A DNA stretch of 64,000 nt, from assembly GCA_947561585.1 (NCBI GenBank), contig CANNZV010002524.1, forward strand, positions 29,390-93,389, read 5' to 3'. The position numbers were made by a program, and so were the translations under genes. The notes beneath the pieces are model-generated. The model saw nothing but the letters and a program-made list of their open reading frames with translations, had not been told where the DNA came from and did not search any database. Source of the stretch: Caprella mutica. Taxonomy: Eukaryota; Arthropoda; Malacostraca; Amphipoda; Caprellidae. Numbering within the stretch: position 1 is the stretch's first letter; the number at the start of each line of letters is the position of its first letter. This document shows, piece by piece, positions 36,199 to 49,014 of the stretch.

Positions 36199-37313
36199 CT
36201 CATGAATTCAACATTTCCTAGTTACTCATCTGTTAACTACTGCAATTGGCAAGAGATACAATTGCTAAAGCTTTGAAATATAATTAACCAAGATATCTTG
36301 AGTTTTATTATAGCTCATTTCAAGTAGCTAATTGTTAAAAATACTTCAACTGATAATATTCATATATTAGTTAGTATTAATTATAATTAACAAAATATCA
36401 AACTAATCATAATCATACAGAATTTATTATGAAGTATTAAAAATCTTCTTTTATTAGCTATTTATATCACTGATTATTTAACAATAAAATATTGGTTTTC
36501 CCAATCATTGCACAGTACTGTTATAAGCTGATAAACATTTTTCTGATGGATGATTCTAGAAGAGTTCACAAAACTTGCATGTTAAATAACAGTATCTTTG
36601 ATAAGTCAATTAGAGAATCTTTTCATAAAAGGTATGAGAATAATATGAGAAAAATGTTTGTAGTTAATGTATTACATAATCTTAAATCTGGTGTAGCAAT
36701 GGTATGGCTGCTACGATTATTCTACTTTCCAATTATTTCGTACATACTCAGTTTCAGAGACTCTTTAACTTAAAAAAAACTCTTAATCAGGCTTCCAAAT
36801 TATTGAACTGTTCAACATTTTTGATCATAAAAATATAGCTATAATCATTATTATTTCACTTTTATTTTAATTGGTATCCATGACGTAGATACCTGTAGCT
36901 ATATATTTTTTTCCTCATTTGAACTATTATGTGAAACTGTTCGTTAATTCAGAAGTAACCAAGAAAGTTATTTACTGATGTTATATATATACAGTAGAAC
37001 TAGGTATGAGAAATAATGATTATAAAACATTCTTAACAAATATACATTAACAGAAGAAGATACAATATCTGTATGTATATACTCCTTTGTAAACTGTTGT
37101 GATCAGGATACTAAAGGAAGACTATTTTATTTCCTATTATAGTTCTTTTATGTTTAGCCTGTCATGCGCTTACTTATCCTGTTAGTAGAGGCAGAGAAGG
37201 ACTTATGTAAACAGTCAACCTTGTTTAACTGGCTATTGTGGGAATAGCATAGAATTAAGCTCCGCCCTTCTCTTGCTGCCTACCTAACGCAACTATATTA
37301 ACAAAGATATTAT
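36199..37313. other. HINT1 3' flank, no gene
   Basis: AT-rich sequence with no domain. The 93-codon frame at 36492-36773 looks like chance. Confidence 0.4.
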
Positions 37314-37934
37314 ACTACAATAAGATGCACTACTCTCGCCACTGTATATTTTCTCTGGCCCCCTGGTTTCAAAAGCGGGAACTAGAATTGAAATATAGTA
37401 AGGACATTCTAGGTATATTGTGTGCGTGAAGTCATAACAGCAATACTTAAAAATTAAAATCATATTTAAAATAATTGAAGGTAAATTTGTAAAAAAAAAT
37501 AGTTAATAAATTTCATAATATAATAAATAAATATATATAAAATAAATTATTTAACCTGCTAAACCCCTAAATTTCTCTTTAAATTTGTTCCCTTGCTTAT
37601 TTCACGTCACAAATCACTCAATTGTCGCAACCTAATCAATATTGGTGAGCTGTTGTCACAAATCGAGTAATTTGTGACCTTGACGTCAATAAGGCAACTC
37701 ACATAAAAAGGAAATAAAGGATAAGCAATGTGAATAACATGAATGGATTTATCACTGTTTCTTATAATGGAAAAAAATTAAGTTTTCATAATGTTACGTT
37801 CTTAAATATGATTTTAGAGTGTTACTGTTCTAACGTCACGCACACAACATACGTCGTTAGTCCTTACTATATTTCAATTCTAGTTCCCGCTTTTGAAACC
37901 AGAAATTGGCAAGAGTAGTGTATCTTATTGTAGT
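37314..37934. mobile_element. MITE with about 110-bp inverted arms
   Basis: Left arm ACTACAATAAGATGCACTAC, then CTGGTTTCAAAAGCGGGAAC and ATTGAAATATAGTAAGGAC. The right arm has the same words inverted (37840-37934). 621 bp with an AT-rich middle and no coding. Confidence 0.7.
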
Positions 37935-38475
37935 TTAATATGTTTGCTATTAGTATCACCTACTAGGGGAGTAACAGTAATACAATTTACATGCTTATAC
38001 CTTACTACAAAATGACCAATCACTAGCTACATTATATTTATAATAGGCACACTGAACATCATCTGCAATTACTATTACTTGTCTTAAATTATTTGCATTA
38101 AAACACTGTAAATATATTGTTAACTTATTATGAGAAAAAGAGTGTAGAGATCATGTTATTAATAATCAGATATCTTAAGAATTCACAGCGAGTCATTTAC
38201 AACCATAATTTCTTAATCATCATATTTAACACTAAAAGTCTAATTTTGGAGGAAAGAATTCGAAATTCTTCCAAGTCAAGCTAGTCTCTCCAAAATGGAC
38301 GAATATGTTATAAAATCGTCTATGATAATGCACTTCTTTCAGCTATAGGAAACAAAGTCAAGACTATTTCGATATGAATGATATTATAAAAATATTTCCC
38401 GGTATGTAGCTAGTTTTAGCTTCCTGTGTATATTAATTCTAGAATAATATCCGACGTGAAGATTCAAAGTTGAGT
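37935..38475. other. No gene seen
   Basis: AT-rich DNA between the MITE and the last exon of the Ig gene; probably its 3' UTR and flank. Confidence 0.35.
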
Positions 38476-41400
38476 TTATGTCTTCAATTCCATTGTGAAT
38501 GAGAAGAGCGTTGCCATGAAACCTGGAGAAAAGTGTGAAAATTAGTTCAGGCAATCAATGTATATATTACTAATGCTGATCAATATATGGGATTATTAAA
38601 ACGAAACTTTAACGGACGAGATGGTCGATATTTCGTCCCATTTTAAATACTATTTACGCATTTGTATTGACTATAACATCTGTAAGTAATTAAATATATA
38701 TTATGTTATCCACCGTGAACATTTTTACCTATACCGGAATATTATTGTATCTTCTTGCAGAGACTAAAAAAATTGCTCTCGTATGCATTAATTTGATAAT
38801 AATAGAATTCTTTAATATTTGAAAGCTATTTTATACTATTTTCAAAACATCTATGTAAGTCAAGAAAATCATTCATATCAATGAAAAATTCCATTCATTC
38901 TAGGTTAAATTATAATATACATAAGATGAATGGAAATCATTACTTTCAATTATCTTGTTCACTAATTTTTTTAGAAAATTGGCTGTCTAACACTAAAATA
39001 ATATACCTATATATTGGAACTATGTCTAAAACTCTTACCAAAGACTAAGAAACTGTTGCCGTAAATGTTACTCCCTTCACATCTCTCCAGTTCTGCTTCA
39101 ATGCGTACATCTTCAAGTTCTTGGCAAGTGAAAGATGTATTTTCGGTTTTACAAGAAACTGTAAAGTATCGTGAAATAATTTCTTAACCAAACTGTCCAA
39201 ACATGAGATTGAATGTCTAAAAAAATTCTCACATATTTTCCTGGACACTCCAGTTTCAGTCCTTATTTCACAGCTGTAATTCCCGCCGTGAGATGAGCTG
39301 ACGTTTGCAAATGTCAGATTCCAGAAGTCGGCATCAATTTCAACTGATACATCCGTTACATTTACATGTGGCAAAGGTTTGTCATCACACACTCTTCTCC
39401 AATTAACCTATGGGGAAAATAAACCCAAATTATTGTCTTAAATATATTATAGTACATCTATGAAAACATTAGAAAAATTTCATTTGACTAAAGAACACGG
39501 TACTGAAATTTCCTATTGCCAAATTGGGTACACTTATCTAATGTTTTCTTGAAGCTGTCAATCTGTTTTATATTAGTATAAATTATTCTAGTATTATTAT
39601 TAAACCTATTTGATTTACTTTTGAAGCAATATTACGCGACTCTTCATTTCTACCATATATGAACTTCCATACCTATTTGCGCTAGACAACTACTTAACAA
39701 GAACTAGTAGGTAAAATGGTCGCACATACAAATTCTTCCATTTCAAGATTTCATTGTACAATAGTCTCATAAATATTGCCTCATACATATGTGTACAAAT
39801 ACGCAAAATAACTGTATTTTAATTTAATGTTAAAGGAAAATTATTAGATCACTCCTATTCAATGCTACTGATGTCCTAGACTTGTGTAAAATAAATGTGA
39901 AATTTATATAAATGAAGAGCTATTTTGAAATTCGTTCGGATTCTTCAATCAGCATATCCATAAAGTTTTTGACGACTGAAAATGTCAGTTCATTAAAATT
40001 AAAGAAAAAAGTACACGAAACTCTTACATCTTAGAATGAGAAATTTAATTGATCCATCTCTGTTACTTTTAAATTACACGCGTTGTTTGACAACTTTGCT
40101 AGTTGTATTTCAAAACTTACAGTTTCGTGTTTTCCAAGGTTTTCGATTTGGCAGGGCAAATAGAAAGAGTCTCCGACTGTACCGATCAACAAGTCTGTAC
40201 TATTTTGGAAGACTCCTATTACATCACCTGAAAAAAATTACATATTACCGGCCAGTTTCCTTTGCTTATATAGTTTTTGATAGTTTATATTCACATATAT
40301 TACATTCTTGTTCGTCCATTCCGTCTTCGCAATCGTAGACTCCATCACATTGTTTGAAGCTGTTGATGCATTTGTTCATGTCACACTGAAAACTACCATT
40401 AGCCGCACAGTGTTGCCAAAGTGGATCGTACAATCTGTAGTCGATACAGCCTTTGCATTCACAATGTGTAACGGTGAATCCACATGATTCTTTCTTTTGA
40501 CAGCAAGGGGTTGCTCCCAATGGATCACAAGGCTGGCTGATGTACCTGCTAATACCAGAAGTATTGTGCAGATGCATATCTCCACACCAGCCTCTTGTAT
40601 GCCAAAGAATGGGTTCTTCTTCATCTGTGAAATTAATAAAACTGAAACTGTGAAACCTACTAACGGATGATTGTTTAAAGTTCAATTGAAATTCATGAAT
40701 ATTATACTTTACCTAATACCACAAGATTAATTTCCTTCGAGTAGAACTTGTCATTTTGGGTGAAAAAGCAATGATAGATTCCTTCATCTGATTTTTGAAC
40801 ATCTTTTATTTCCATGTAAATTGTACCTATGCGAGTGTAAAACACCATGTTGTATTTAGGATCCTTGTTTTCAACGAGATTTTCTGCATCTAGAAGTAGT
40901 TTGTATTCATTTGGTCCGATTGTACGGTTAAATTGCATCTGTATTGGTATAGAGAGCATAAAAATTACAAGAAAGCTAAAGACTTATTATTGCATAAAAA
41001 TAGAATGAATATGTATTCATAATTTATTTAGTTACATAGGCGTCGAAATTATTCACAGTACATGGCAGCTTCACGCTTCGCGCTCCAACCTGTGACCGAA
41101 CCGTTGACATTTCTGGATTCACAAAATATGGTTCTGCATCTGGTTGATAATAAATATAATGATGATTTATCTGTTACCAGAATATCATTTATCTAATTGA
41201 CAGCAACGATTAAGAGAAACCAACCCGTCTTGGTGTTATTTTTCCTGTAGTCAATGCACAAATGACAATCACAATGAATTGGGCTGTAGCCACAATCTGC
41301 ATAAAATCCACAACATGGATATGATCCTTCAGGATCGCAAGGCACGATAATTTCCCTAGAATATACATATTTAGGACCACATTTCAGGGTGCTTGACCAA

Positions 41401-41920
41401 GGAAGACCATCTCCAGACTCTGACGGTAAAAAAACATTGATTTCAGTTGCCAGTATCAAATGTTAACATTAAAATGTGATACAACAATAAGGTTTCATTT
41501 ACCCAAACAATTCAGAAAAGTATAATAATATTAAACTTACCAAGGACTGAGAGTGTGTAGTATATTGACTTCTCATCCACACCTTCAACAATGGAACATT
41601 CGTAGGTACCCGCGTCACTTTCTAGCAGAGGATTGAAGCGCAAATTCCAAACTCCATCATCTTCTGTCACAGTAACCCGATCGCCAGATTCAACTATTTG
41701 ATCTGTTACGACATTTCGCCAAATTACCTGAAAAATAGAAACATTTTGGATCACGCTTGTGGAACTCAGATGAATGGAATGGCGATTGAATATTTTTTTT
41801 AGATTAGTACCTCTTCTCCGTGCTCAAGACGTGACACTCCGCATGGAACAGCTAAATTCTCATCCTTTATTCCTCTTGCGGTTAACGGAATTCTCTCGTC
41901 GAACCTTCCAGATATTTCTC
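38476..41920 (-). CDS. Ig / cysteine-rich (hevein-like) / LDLa modular protein, 5' partial
   Basis: Ten exons assembled by GT-AG sites and phase: 41811-41920, 41541-41727, 41225-41419, 41036-41139, 40713-40938, 40304-40624, 40121-40227, 39233-39407, 39039-39158 and 38476-38522 (529 residues, stop TAA at 38476-38478). Order: Ig, Cys-rich, Ig, Cys-rich plus LDLa, Ig, Cys tail. Each Ig domain is split by a phase-0 intron and bounded by phase-1 introns. Ig hallmarks are LAVPC with VIWRN and DAGTYEC, KLPC with DEGIYHC, and YLPC with VNWRR and GGNYSC. The Cys-rich modules share CDPxGxxPCC, CG, HCxC and CIDYR, resembling hevein-type spacing. LDLa has six Cys and CDGVYDCEDGMDE. The C-terminus (FLVFGFMATLFSF) is hydrophobic, perhaps a membrane or GPI signal. 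It must be secreted or on the cell surface; a signal peptide exon upstream was not found. Function unknown. Confidence 0.82.
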
Positions 41921-42064
41921 CTGTTGAAATATAATATTCGATTTAAACTCGATGAAGAAAATGTAGGTCTCCATGATTGTTTTATTCAATTAAAGGATAA
42001 ATAAGCTTTTCGTAGTCGTCTTCGCATGAGTAACATTTAATAAAAACTAGCGATATAATGTATA

Positions 42065-43362
42065 TGGGAGAGCCGGGAGCATTCGGACAGAGGGATGGTT
42101 CGGACAACTCTTTTAAACATGTTTATAATTGTTGGAACTACCGCTTATTGCAACTGAATGTGTGCGACGTGTTGACCGTCAGCTATTTGAAAGATCCAGT
42201 GCGGAGATGTAGTATTTTGCCCCCAAGGTGAAATTTACTGTTTTCTTCAATATTGATGTAATTTTTCGTGATTCAATGGGATCGTGTGTGGACTATATGA
42301 ATACGAAACTGGTTCTAAATCTAAAAGATATGAATTATATCAATATTTTATGTTATGTTTGGTGTGTTAAAAAAATAATACAAATGAAATTAGAAAAATA
42401 GAGATGTTTTTAATTTTGAAGTGTCATTTGGGATGAATCGGACACTTAATTCTGTTGAGGTTGGTTCGGACGGTGTCCGAACCTTCCCTCTGTATCCGAT
42501 TCAGTTCACCATTACAATTTATTGAAGTAATTCTTATTAAAAAGGACATTCTGAACTCGAAGTTAATTATTTTAATTGAGATAGCATTTGTTCATAAGAT
42601 TAGTTGCAATTTTTAATATTAGTGTCTATATTTGACAGTTTGACGATCGTATTCATGCCTTTTCATTGTAAAAGGAAAATTGATAGTGGACGTAATAAAG
42701 AAGGTATTCAAAAAACTTTTCATGAATTCCAAAAAGGTTTAACTGTCAGAAAAGCTGCTGAAATTGGAGGTGTATGTACACTTATGGACTATACTTAAAA
42801 CATTCGATGAAATATTTAAGATGTAATTTAATAACTTTGGTGAATTCCAAGAGAAAGGAAATAGTTATACAATTTGCTTTTGATGTATAGCTATTAAATA
42901 TAAGGATAATTTCACATTTTATAACTCATGGGCAATCTATATTTTGTTGGAGAAAATGTTCAATCATTACAATAATATTATCATGATAAAATTTCAAATA
43001 CGATGAATTATTACTGTGAATAACAAGTCATTATGGTTTATTTCAATTAAATTAGTAGATCCGAATTCAATCCTATCGTTTAATTACCCAAATTTCCAAT
43101 ATTTTAACCATTTCTATGGTATCCGAATCATCCTCACAGCTTGTCCGAAGTCTCCCTCTAGGAAGGAGAATTCGGACACTTGAATCCCTCCTACATTTTG
43201 TCTTATAACTTTCGAATGGAAGTTTAAACTGTAAAACAGTCTTAATGAAATTGAAGTAAAATGATTTATCTACTTACAGAAATATTTATATAGTTAAATT
43301 CGAATTAGTTTACAAATTATTCATTTTTCCCCAAAAGTGTCCGAATGCTCCCGGTTCTCCCC
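42065..43362 (+). mobile_element. Pogo/Tigger-like DNA transposon, mostly deleted
   Basis: Ends GGGAGAGCCGGGAGCATTCG and inverted GGGAGAACCGGGAGCATTCG, flanked by TA (42063-42064, 43363-43364). GGTTCGGACGGTGTCCGAACC-like palindromes lie inside near 42463-42483. A short frame (about 42655-42798) encodes MPFHCKRKIDSGRNKEGIQK and FQKGLTVRKAAEIGGV, like the first helix-turn-helix of pogo/CENP-B proteins. The DDE domain is absent. It lies in what is probably an upstream intron of the Ig gene. Confidence 0.72.
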
Positions 43363-43827
43363 TATTGCATACATATATCTCTTCATACATTAGATTAAAT
43401 TATACTCATTTTTATGGAAAATTCGGATCTATTTACTTTCACGACCGGAAAAGGTTGATCTGCCTTTCCTGTCGGAAAGTTTTCTTGATATTCTTTTACC
43501 GTGTGAGATTTTTCATGATGTACTCTTGCGGTCCCACTTCTTTATCATGTGACCAAACTAAGAGTTCTAAGATAATAATATTTTTGGAGAATTTTTTTTA
43601 TAAAGTAAAATATTACTTTATCTTCCATCATAGTGCCACAAGAATGCCTCTTACGAGACATCAACGGGAGAATAAGAATGATTGTCTCAAAGAAGGATCT
43701 TCCATCTTGATTAATGAAGAATTGTAAATTTTATATCTGAATAAAAAATAAAAGTATTAACAGAGCTAGTTGTATTTACAAGCTTATGTGTTTGAAAATA
43801 ATGAAGTTGTAATTAGAGTGCTATATA
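43363..43827. other. Spacer between two TA-flanked transposons
   Basis: No gene is supported. A 120-codon frame here (43365-43727) shows no domain and is low-complexity aromatic. Confidence 0.4.
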
Positions 43828-45125
43828 CAGGGTGGGGCGTAAGTTTGGAAGCAATTTTTCAAACATTAATATAATTCTTAAAACTAAGTTCCTAAGTAGG
43901 TGATAGGGTTTGAACTATAGTAGAGACACTACATTATGACGTGGCAGTGTTATTTTTTACGAAAATTTACTCAATTCAAAAGTGTCAAGACAAAAGAGAA
44001 GCCATTATTGCTCTACACCGTGCCGGGAAGTCAGATTCCGTCTTTTCAAAGACTCTCTCAATAGCGAGATCGACTGTTTGGAAGTGTGTGAAGCGTTTTA
44101 ATGAGAGAGGAGACTTGACTGATCGTCCAAGAAGTGGTAGACCACGCTCACAACGCACCAAACAACTGATAAAATGTGCCCGAGAGAAGATTAGGAGGAA
44201 CCCGAAAAGGTCGATACGATTGTTAGCCAAAACAGCTAATGTGAGTCCCAGAACAATGAGAAGAGTTGTCAAAGAAGACCTAAAGATGTCCTCTTTCACC
44301 CTCCAAAAGAGACAGACTCTGTCAGAAGCTGTAAAGAAAAAGAGATTGGAGAGAAGCAAAGCACTTCTGAGAGAATTGAAGTCTGGCACGGCTGGTGAAA
44401 TTGTTTGGTCTGACGAATAAAATTTCACAGTGGAAATGGCTCACAACTGGAGGAATGACAGAATAATTAGTAAAAGTGCAAAAGACATCCCATACAACCA
44501 AAAAACTGTCCACAGAACCATGAAACCTGCTTCAGTAATGGTCTGGGCCACCGTTTCAGAAACTTGGAGATCTCCTTTAATTTTTGTGGAACAAGGCGAC
44601 AAAATCAATGCTAAATGTTATATTGAGAATATTTTGACGCCAATGTTGGAGACAGCTAAGGATCACTTCGGTAATGACACTCTATGGACATTTCAGTGAG
44701 ACGGCGCGACTTCACATACTGCAAATGTCACTCAAAACTGGTGCCATGACCGTCTTCCACGGTTTTGGTCCAAAGAAATGTGGCCTCCCTGCTCCCCAGA
44801 TGTTAATCCTATGGACTTTTCGGTATGGTCCATTCTTGAATCAAAGGCCTGTGGTAAATTCCATCGCAGTGTGGATGATTTAAAGCGTTCGCTCCAGAGA
44901 TCTTGGAAGGAAATTTCACAAGAACAGTTGCGTGCCGCAGTAGGAGGAGTTCGGAGGAGATTTGAGGCTTTTATTAAAAACAAGGGGGGATATTTTGAAT
45001 AAATTTATGATTTTTGAATTCTTAAAACCCTTATGTAATAATACATAACTGTAAATTATTAAATATATTTTTCGTTGGATTATAATATGCACTTTCATTT
45101 GCTTCCAAACTTACGCCCCACCCTG
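43828..45125 (+). mobile_element. Mariner-like element of DD37D type
   Basis: Ends CAGGGTGGGGCGTAAGTTTG and its inverted match, perfect over about 25 bp, flanked by TA (43826-43827, 45126-45127). 1298 bp with one transposase gene in near-intact state, so it is fairly young. Confidence 0.88.
43941..45002 (+). pseudogene. DD37D-type mariner transposase with two nonsense codons
   Basis: One frame of 354 codons including stop. Helix-turn-helix regions lie in EAIIALHRAGKSDSVF and STVWKCVKRFNE, followed by RPRSGRPRS, the linker between the two DNA-binding domains. Catalytic blocks are VWSDE, then a TAA at 44418-44420 (where Lys is usual), FQ then TGA at 44697-44699 (where Gln is usual), DGATSHTA, and SPDVNPMDFSVW. 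There are 37 residues between the second and third Asp, as in mosquito-type ITmD37D/maT elements. Apart from the two stops no frameshift is seen. Confidence 0.85.
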
Positions 45126-45127
45126 TA

Positions 45128-46105
45128 GATTTACTTTTACGTTATTCAAATTTTGAATATTTACTTTTACGGTCCGAAATTTTTTCACGATTTACTTTCA
45201 CCACGGTCTGATTTTTTATTCGTTTGGTAAAATTAAAGACATCTAAAATTTCATACAGTAAACAATACAATATTCAACCTTTGCATGCAAATCAATTTTC
45301 GTTTAAACTTTAAGCAATGAATGTTTGAAAATCAAAATTGAAAAGTAACGAAATATTTACAGCATACTTCTTAAAGTTGAATATCAAATATTATATACAC
45401 CTAGGTTATGTTGGAACCAATTTCTGTTCATGTACAACAGTCTTTTTCCATGAATATTAGACAGAATGGAAGGTTTAATATATTGATGAGAATGAGTCAA
45501 TTGATAACCATAAATAAATCATAATTGTGTACCTGTACAATGTAGGCTAAGTGTTTTTATTCTTAAACGAAGATATTAATAACGAATTGCAATTTTTAGA
45601 TACGTATAATTTATAAATTGTTTAACGATGTGTAGAGACATTTCCCTTTTGATAAACTAACTGTTCACATCCATATTGGTTACTCATTTGCACGTTTAAA
45701 AATAAGCATAAGTTCTATACTTCTAATAGTGATTATCATTCGAGACATGCAAATGATCCTGTTCTCGATCACAATAGACTAACTTTAACTCAAACCAGTG
45801 TTAATTATCTTACATCTCTTCCTTATAAATACAAAAATATAATCTCATTGCACGTCTTCTTCTTCTTCTTAAAATAAAAATTCTAGATAGAATGACTAAT
45901 CCCTCTCAAACTGAATGATACTGAATTACTATAGAAAATACTTTATTATTTGTATGTTCTTTTGTTGTATTTGTGATATGCTGTTTTTAAAACTATACAA
46001 TTATGTATGATACAAATTATTAACACTGTTGCTCACTTTTTCGAGACAGATGCCGCCCTAATCTGAGGAAGCTGCTTTTAAAATGGTGCAACATCAACTG
46101 CAGCA
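45128..46105. other. No gene seen
   Basis: AT-rich. A TTTACTTTCAC-type word occurs on both sides of the transposon (near 43432 and 45190), hinting at an older repeat into which it inserted. Confidence 0.35.
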
Positions 46106-46327
46106 ATGAATTGAAATTGCTGTGTGTATCATGCACCCCAATGAATTGCTGTGTGCATTATGTACCACTAAGGAATTGCTGTGTGCATTATGTACCACTA
46201 AGGAATTGCTGTGTGCATTATGTACCACTAAGGAATTGCTGTGTGCATTATGTACCACTAAGGAATTGCTGTGTGCATTATGTACCACTAAGGAATTGCT
46301 GTGTGCATTATGTACCCCATTGAAATA
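46106..46327 (+). repeat. Minisatellite, 30-bp unit, about 7 copies
   Basis: The unit contains GGAATTGCTGTGTGCATTAT and GTACCACTAA. Five central units are identical. Because 30 is a multiple of 3, open frames run through it on both strands; these are not taken as genes. Confidence 0.85.
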
Positions 46328-48681
46328 GATGACTGCATGATGTACCCTAAGGCGCTAAAGGCAACTAACCACGACTTTACTGACCTTGGGACCCCTGCAA
46401 TTTAGTTGCCGCAACCACCAGGATGAAAAGTGTGGAGAGATCCATTCAAAAGTTTGGCTAAACCACCAAACGTATAAACTTTTGTAGCGAACTCTTTCAA
46501 TTCATAGTTCTAGTTAAAGGGAAAGACAAATGAAATAGGAGAAAGTATACTAATGCTAGTTATCAAAGTGTCATTTTACAGAACCTTTACATTAGTTGAA
46601 TAAGAGACCAATTTGATATTAATGTAAATAAATGAGGGGTTTGTTAACAACTTTTTTTTCGTGATTCTAAGAAACTATAGGAAATGAAAAATAGAAATCT
46701 AAACCATTATAAAGAAGCAAGTATATAATTCCTAAGATCATCTGCTTTTTAATATTATTAACTCTTCAAATGTAAATGATGAAAATAATAATTACCAATA
46801 TTTGCAATAATATACGGTAAACCGTTTTCAGTAATTTAATTTTTTCTACCAAACTTTGTACGTAATTTAATTATTTTAAATTCATACAAGAGTAATTTTC
46901 GTCTAATTTTTTTAAATCAACTACACTCGCTTGTCATACCTTTCAATGAGAATGTCAAGGACATTGTGCTCTGAAATATTAGTGTATGTTTATTAATGGT
47001 AATTAAATCACTATTCAGATTAAGGAATTGAATTGGATAATTTTACGCTGCTAAAAAAAGCTTAAAAACATAACATGGTATTTCACACAATTTATTACTT
47101 CGCAGTTGTTCTGTTTTAATTTTTACTGAGCAAGGATATGATTTCTAGGTAGGACCGACACAAGTTACGACTGACCTTGGCAACGAACGAGACAAAACTA
47201 CACCGTTCACAAGAACTGAATGCACTTAGGGTGTATCTGCCTCAACTGATGTGTGTACTGTATAATCTATTAATAACCTCTTAAAGAATTTAGTACAAGA
47301 TGTGATTGACCGTCTAGTAACTGAGTATAAAGGGCCGTACACACGTGGGTTTTTTTTAAGTTTTTCTCCAAACTTTTTTCTAAGCTCCTCCTACTTTTTC
47401 CACGAGAATATAAGAAAAAACGATATAATTATTTATTATTTAATTTAGTTCCAGCTAAAATGAGAACTATAATTTTGAGTCAACTTGACTCGTATTTTTT
47501 CAGTGTTTTTTCAGTTAATTCCTTCCAATGAATACATGTTGCGAATATTATGCATCATATAATTTTTCATGATTTCCACTTCGTTACATTATTTCAATAT
47601 ATGTTATATTATTTTTCGCTCAGTACGAGTCTGTACGACACAATGTTAAATCAAAGTCTCCATAAACGTGCCAGTGTAAACTGCAAGTCATTCATACAAA
47701 TAACCGGGAAAATATCGGTTTGTATGTCATGTTGCTTGAATATAAACAAAATTTAGAGAAAAATATTTGAAGTATACAGGAGGAAAATCAATCAGGGAGC
47801 GTTCGTAGAGCTCTTCCTCACAGCCTTAATATATAAGTGAGATGATAAGAACACTGTACATATCTTACCTCTCTCTACCTTCAAATAAAACGGAATAATA
47901 ACACTTAAAGAGATTCAAAATAAAATGTGTGAATTTATCGTCATGTGACGAAATATCAATTCAATTTAATTATTCGAAATTAATCTATTTATAATTTCAT
48001 ACTAGCAATTTATTGCACGCTATTTCGTTTCATATCGTTTCATTAACTTAGATGAAACTCGAATATTATTAACGGTATCCATATCAGCTTCACAACTTAC
48101 CTGCAAAATTAATTGAAATCAATTAATATAACAGAACAATAGAGATTTAGTTTGAATGCGAAATTTTTCTAATATTTGCATTTTGTTTCTGAATGTTAAA
48201 TCAATATTAATTATTGATAGGAATATAATAAATATATCTCTTTTCACTTATCTTAATTTAACAAATACGTGCCGTTTGCGAAGTATTTGTTCTTATACTT
48301 TAAAGTTTAAACTGTAGTTCGCAATGAGAGTGTTAATATCGAATAGAGGAAACATATTACGTAGCATTTGAATTATCCACCTTTGAATTGCAATCTTTGA
48401 AATAATAAAAACATTCTGAATTCATTCACAAACAATATATCAAAAAGTTTGTTGCTTTAAATTATTTATACAAATTATAACATATTCAATTATGTATGTA
48501 AGTTTTTAACATTGAAAAGATAATATAAATAAAGTAGATACGAAAACGATTAGTATACTATGAAATAATTAGGAAGTCCATCTATTTTCAATATGAATAT
48601 TGAAACTATATACAGAATGTATCCGAAAGGATATGCCTATATATGTTAAAGAACTTTTATAACTTTATTATATTATATTTT
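46328..48681. other. No gene seen
   Basis: AT-rich, no repeat boundary or domain recognised. If the Ig gene extends 5', its first exon(s) should lie in or beyond this stretch; none was identified. Confidence 0.35.
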
Positions 48682-49014
48682 AACTAGATTACGTGCACTC
48701 GGTAGAGCGCATACCTTCGCAGCAACCTTCACCCGTTCTCTCCCAAAATTTAACAAACTGGTAACTGTATATTGAACACTTGTCCCACCAAGTTTGATGC
48801 AATATGGTTCAATACTTTTTGAGTTACAAATGACATTGACATTTGACCGGGTCGCTCCCAAAATTCTACCAGCAGGTCACTGGACATTGACCAATCGTTT
48901 CACCAAATTTCAGGCAATTTGGTCGAACCCTTTTTCAGTTATGTGAATAACAAGATGATATATAAATAAATTCCTGGTAAAATATGACCTTCCGCAAATT
49001 TGCGAAGGTAATTA
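48682..49014. repeat. Dispersed repeat A, short copy with tRNA A-box-like start
   Basis: Starts ACGTGCACTCGGTAGAGCGC then ATACCTTCGC, has two internal units as in 33670-34236, and ends with a hairpin CCTTCCGCAAATTTGCGAAGG. The CTCGGTAGAGCGC word resembles a tRNA A-box region. Confidence 0.6.

Noticed and set aside
36492..36773. 93-codon frame downstream of HINT1
   Set aside because: AT-rich, no homology I recognise, and lies in the likely 3' UTR.
38400..38522. Alternative reading of the last Ig-gene exon as a longer 46-residue frame
   Set aside because: That frame does not match the phase-1 donor of the preceding exon; the phase-consistent frame ends at TAA 38476-38478.
43365..43727. 120-codon plus frame between two transposons
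   Set aside because: No domain, aromatic low complexity, no splice context.
46094..46328. Repeated-peptide frames on both strands
   Set aside because: By-products of a 30-bp tandem repeat whose period is a multiple of three.
48060..48130. Possible upstream exon of the Ig gene (AG then 26 open codons, minus)
   Set aside because: No signal peptide, no Ig or cysteine pattern and no suitable phase-1 donor.
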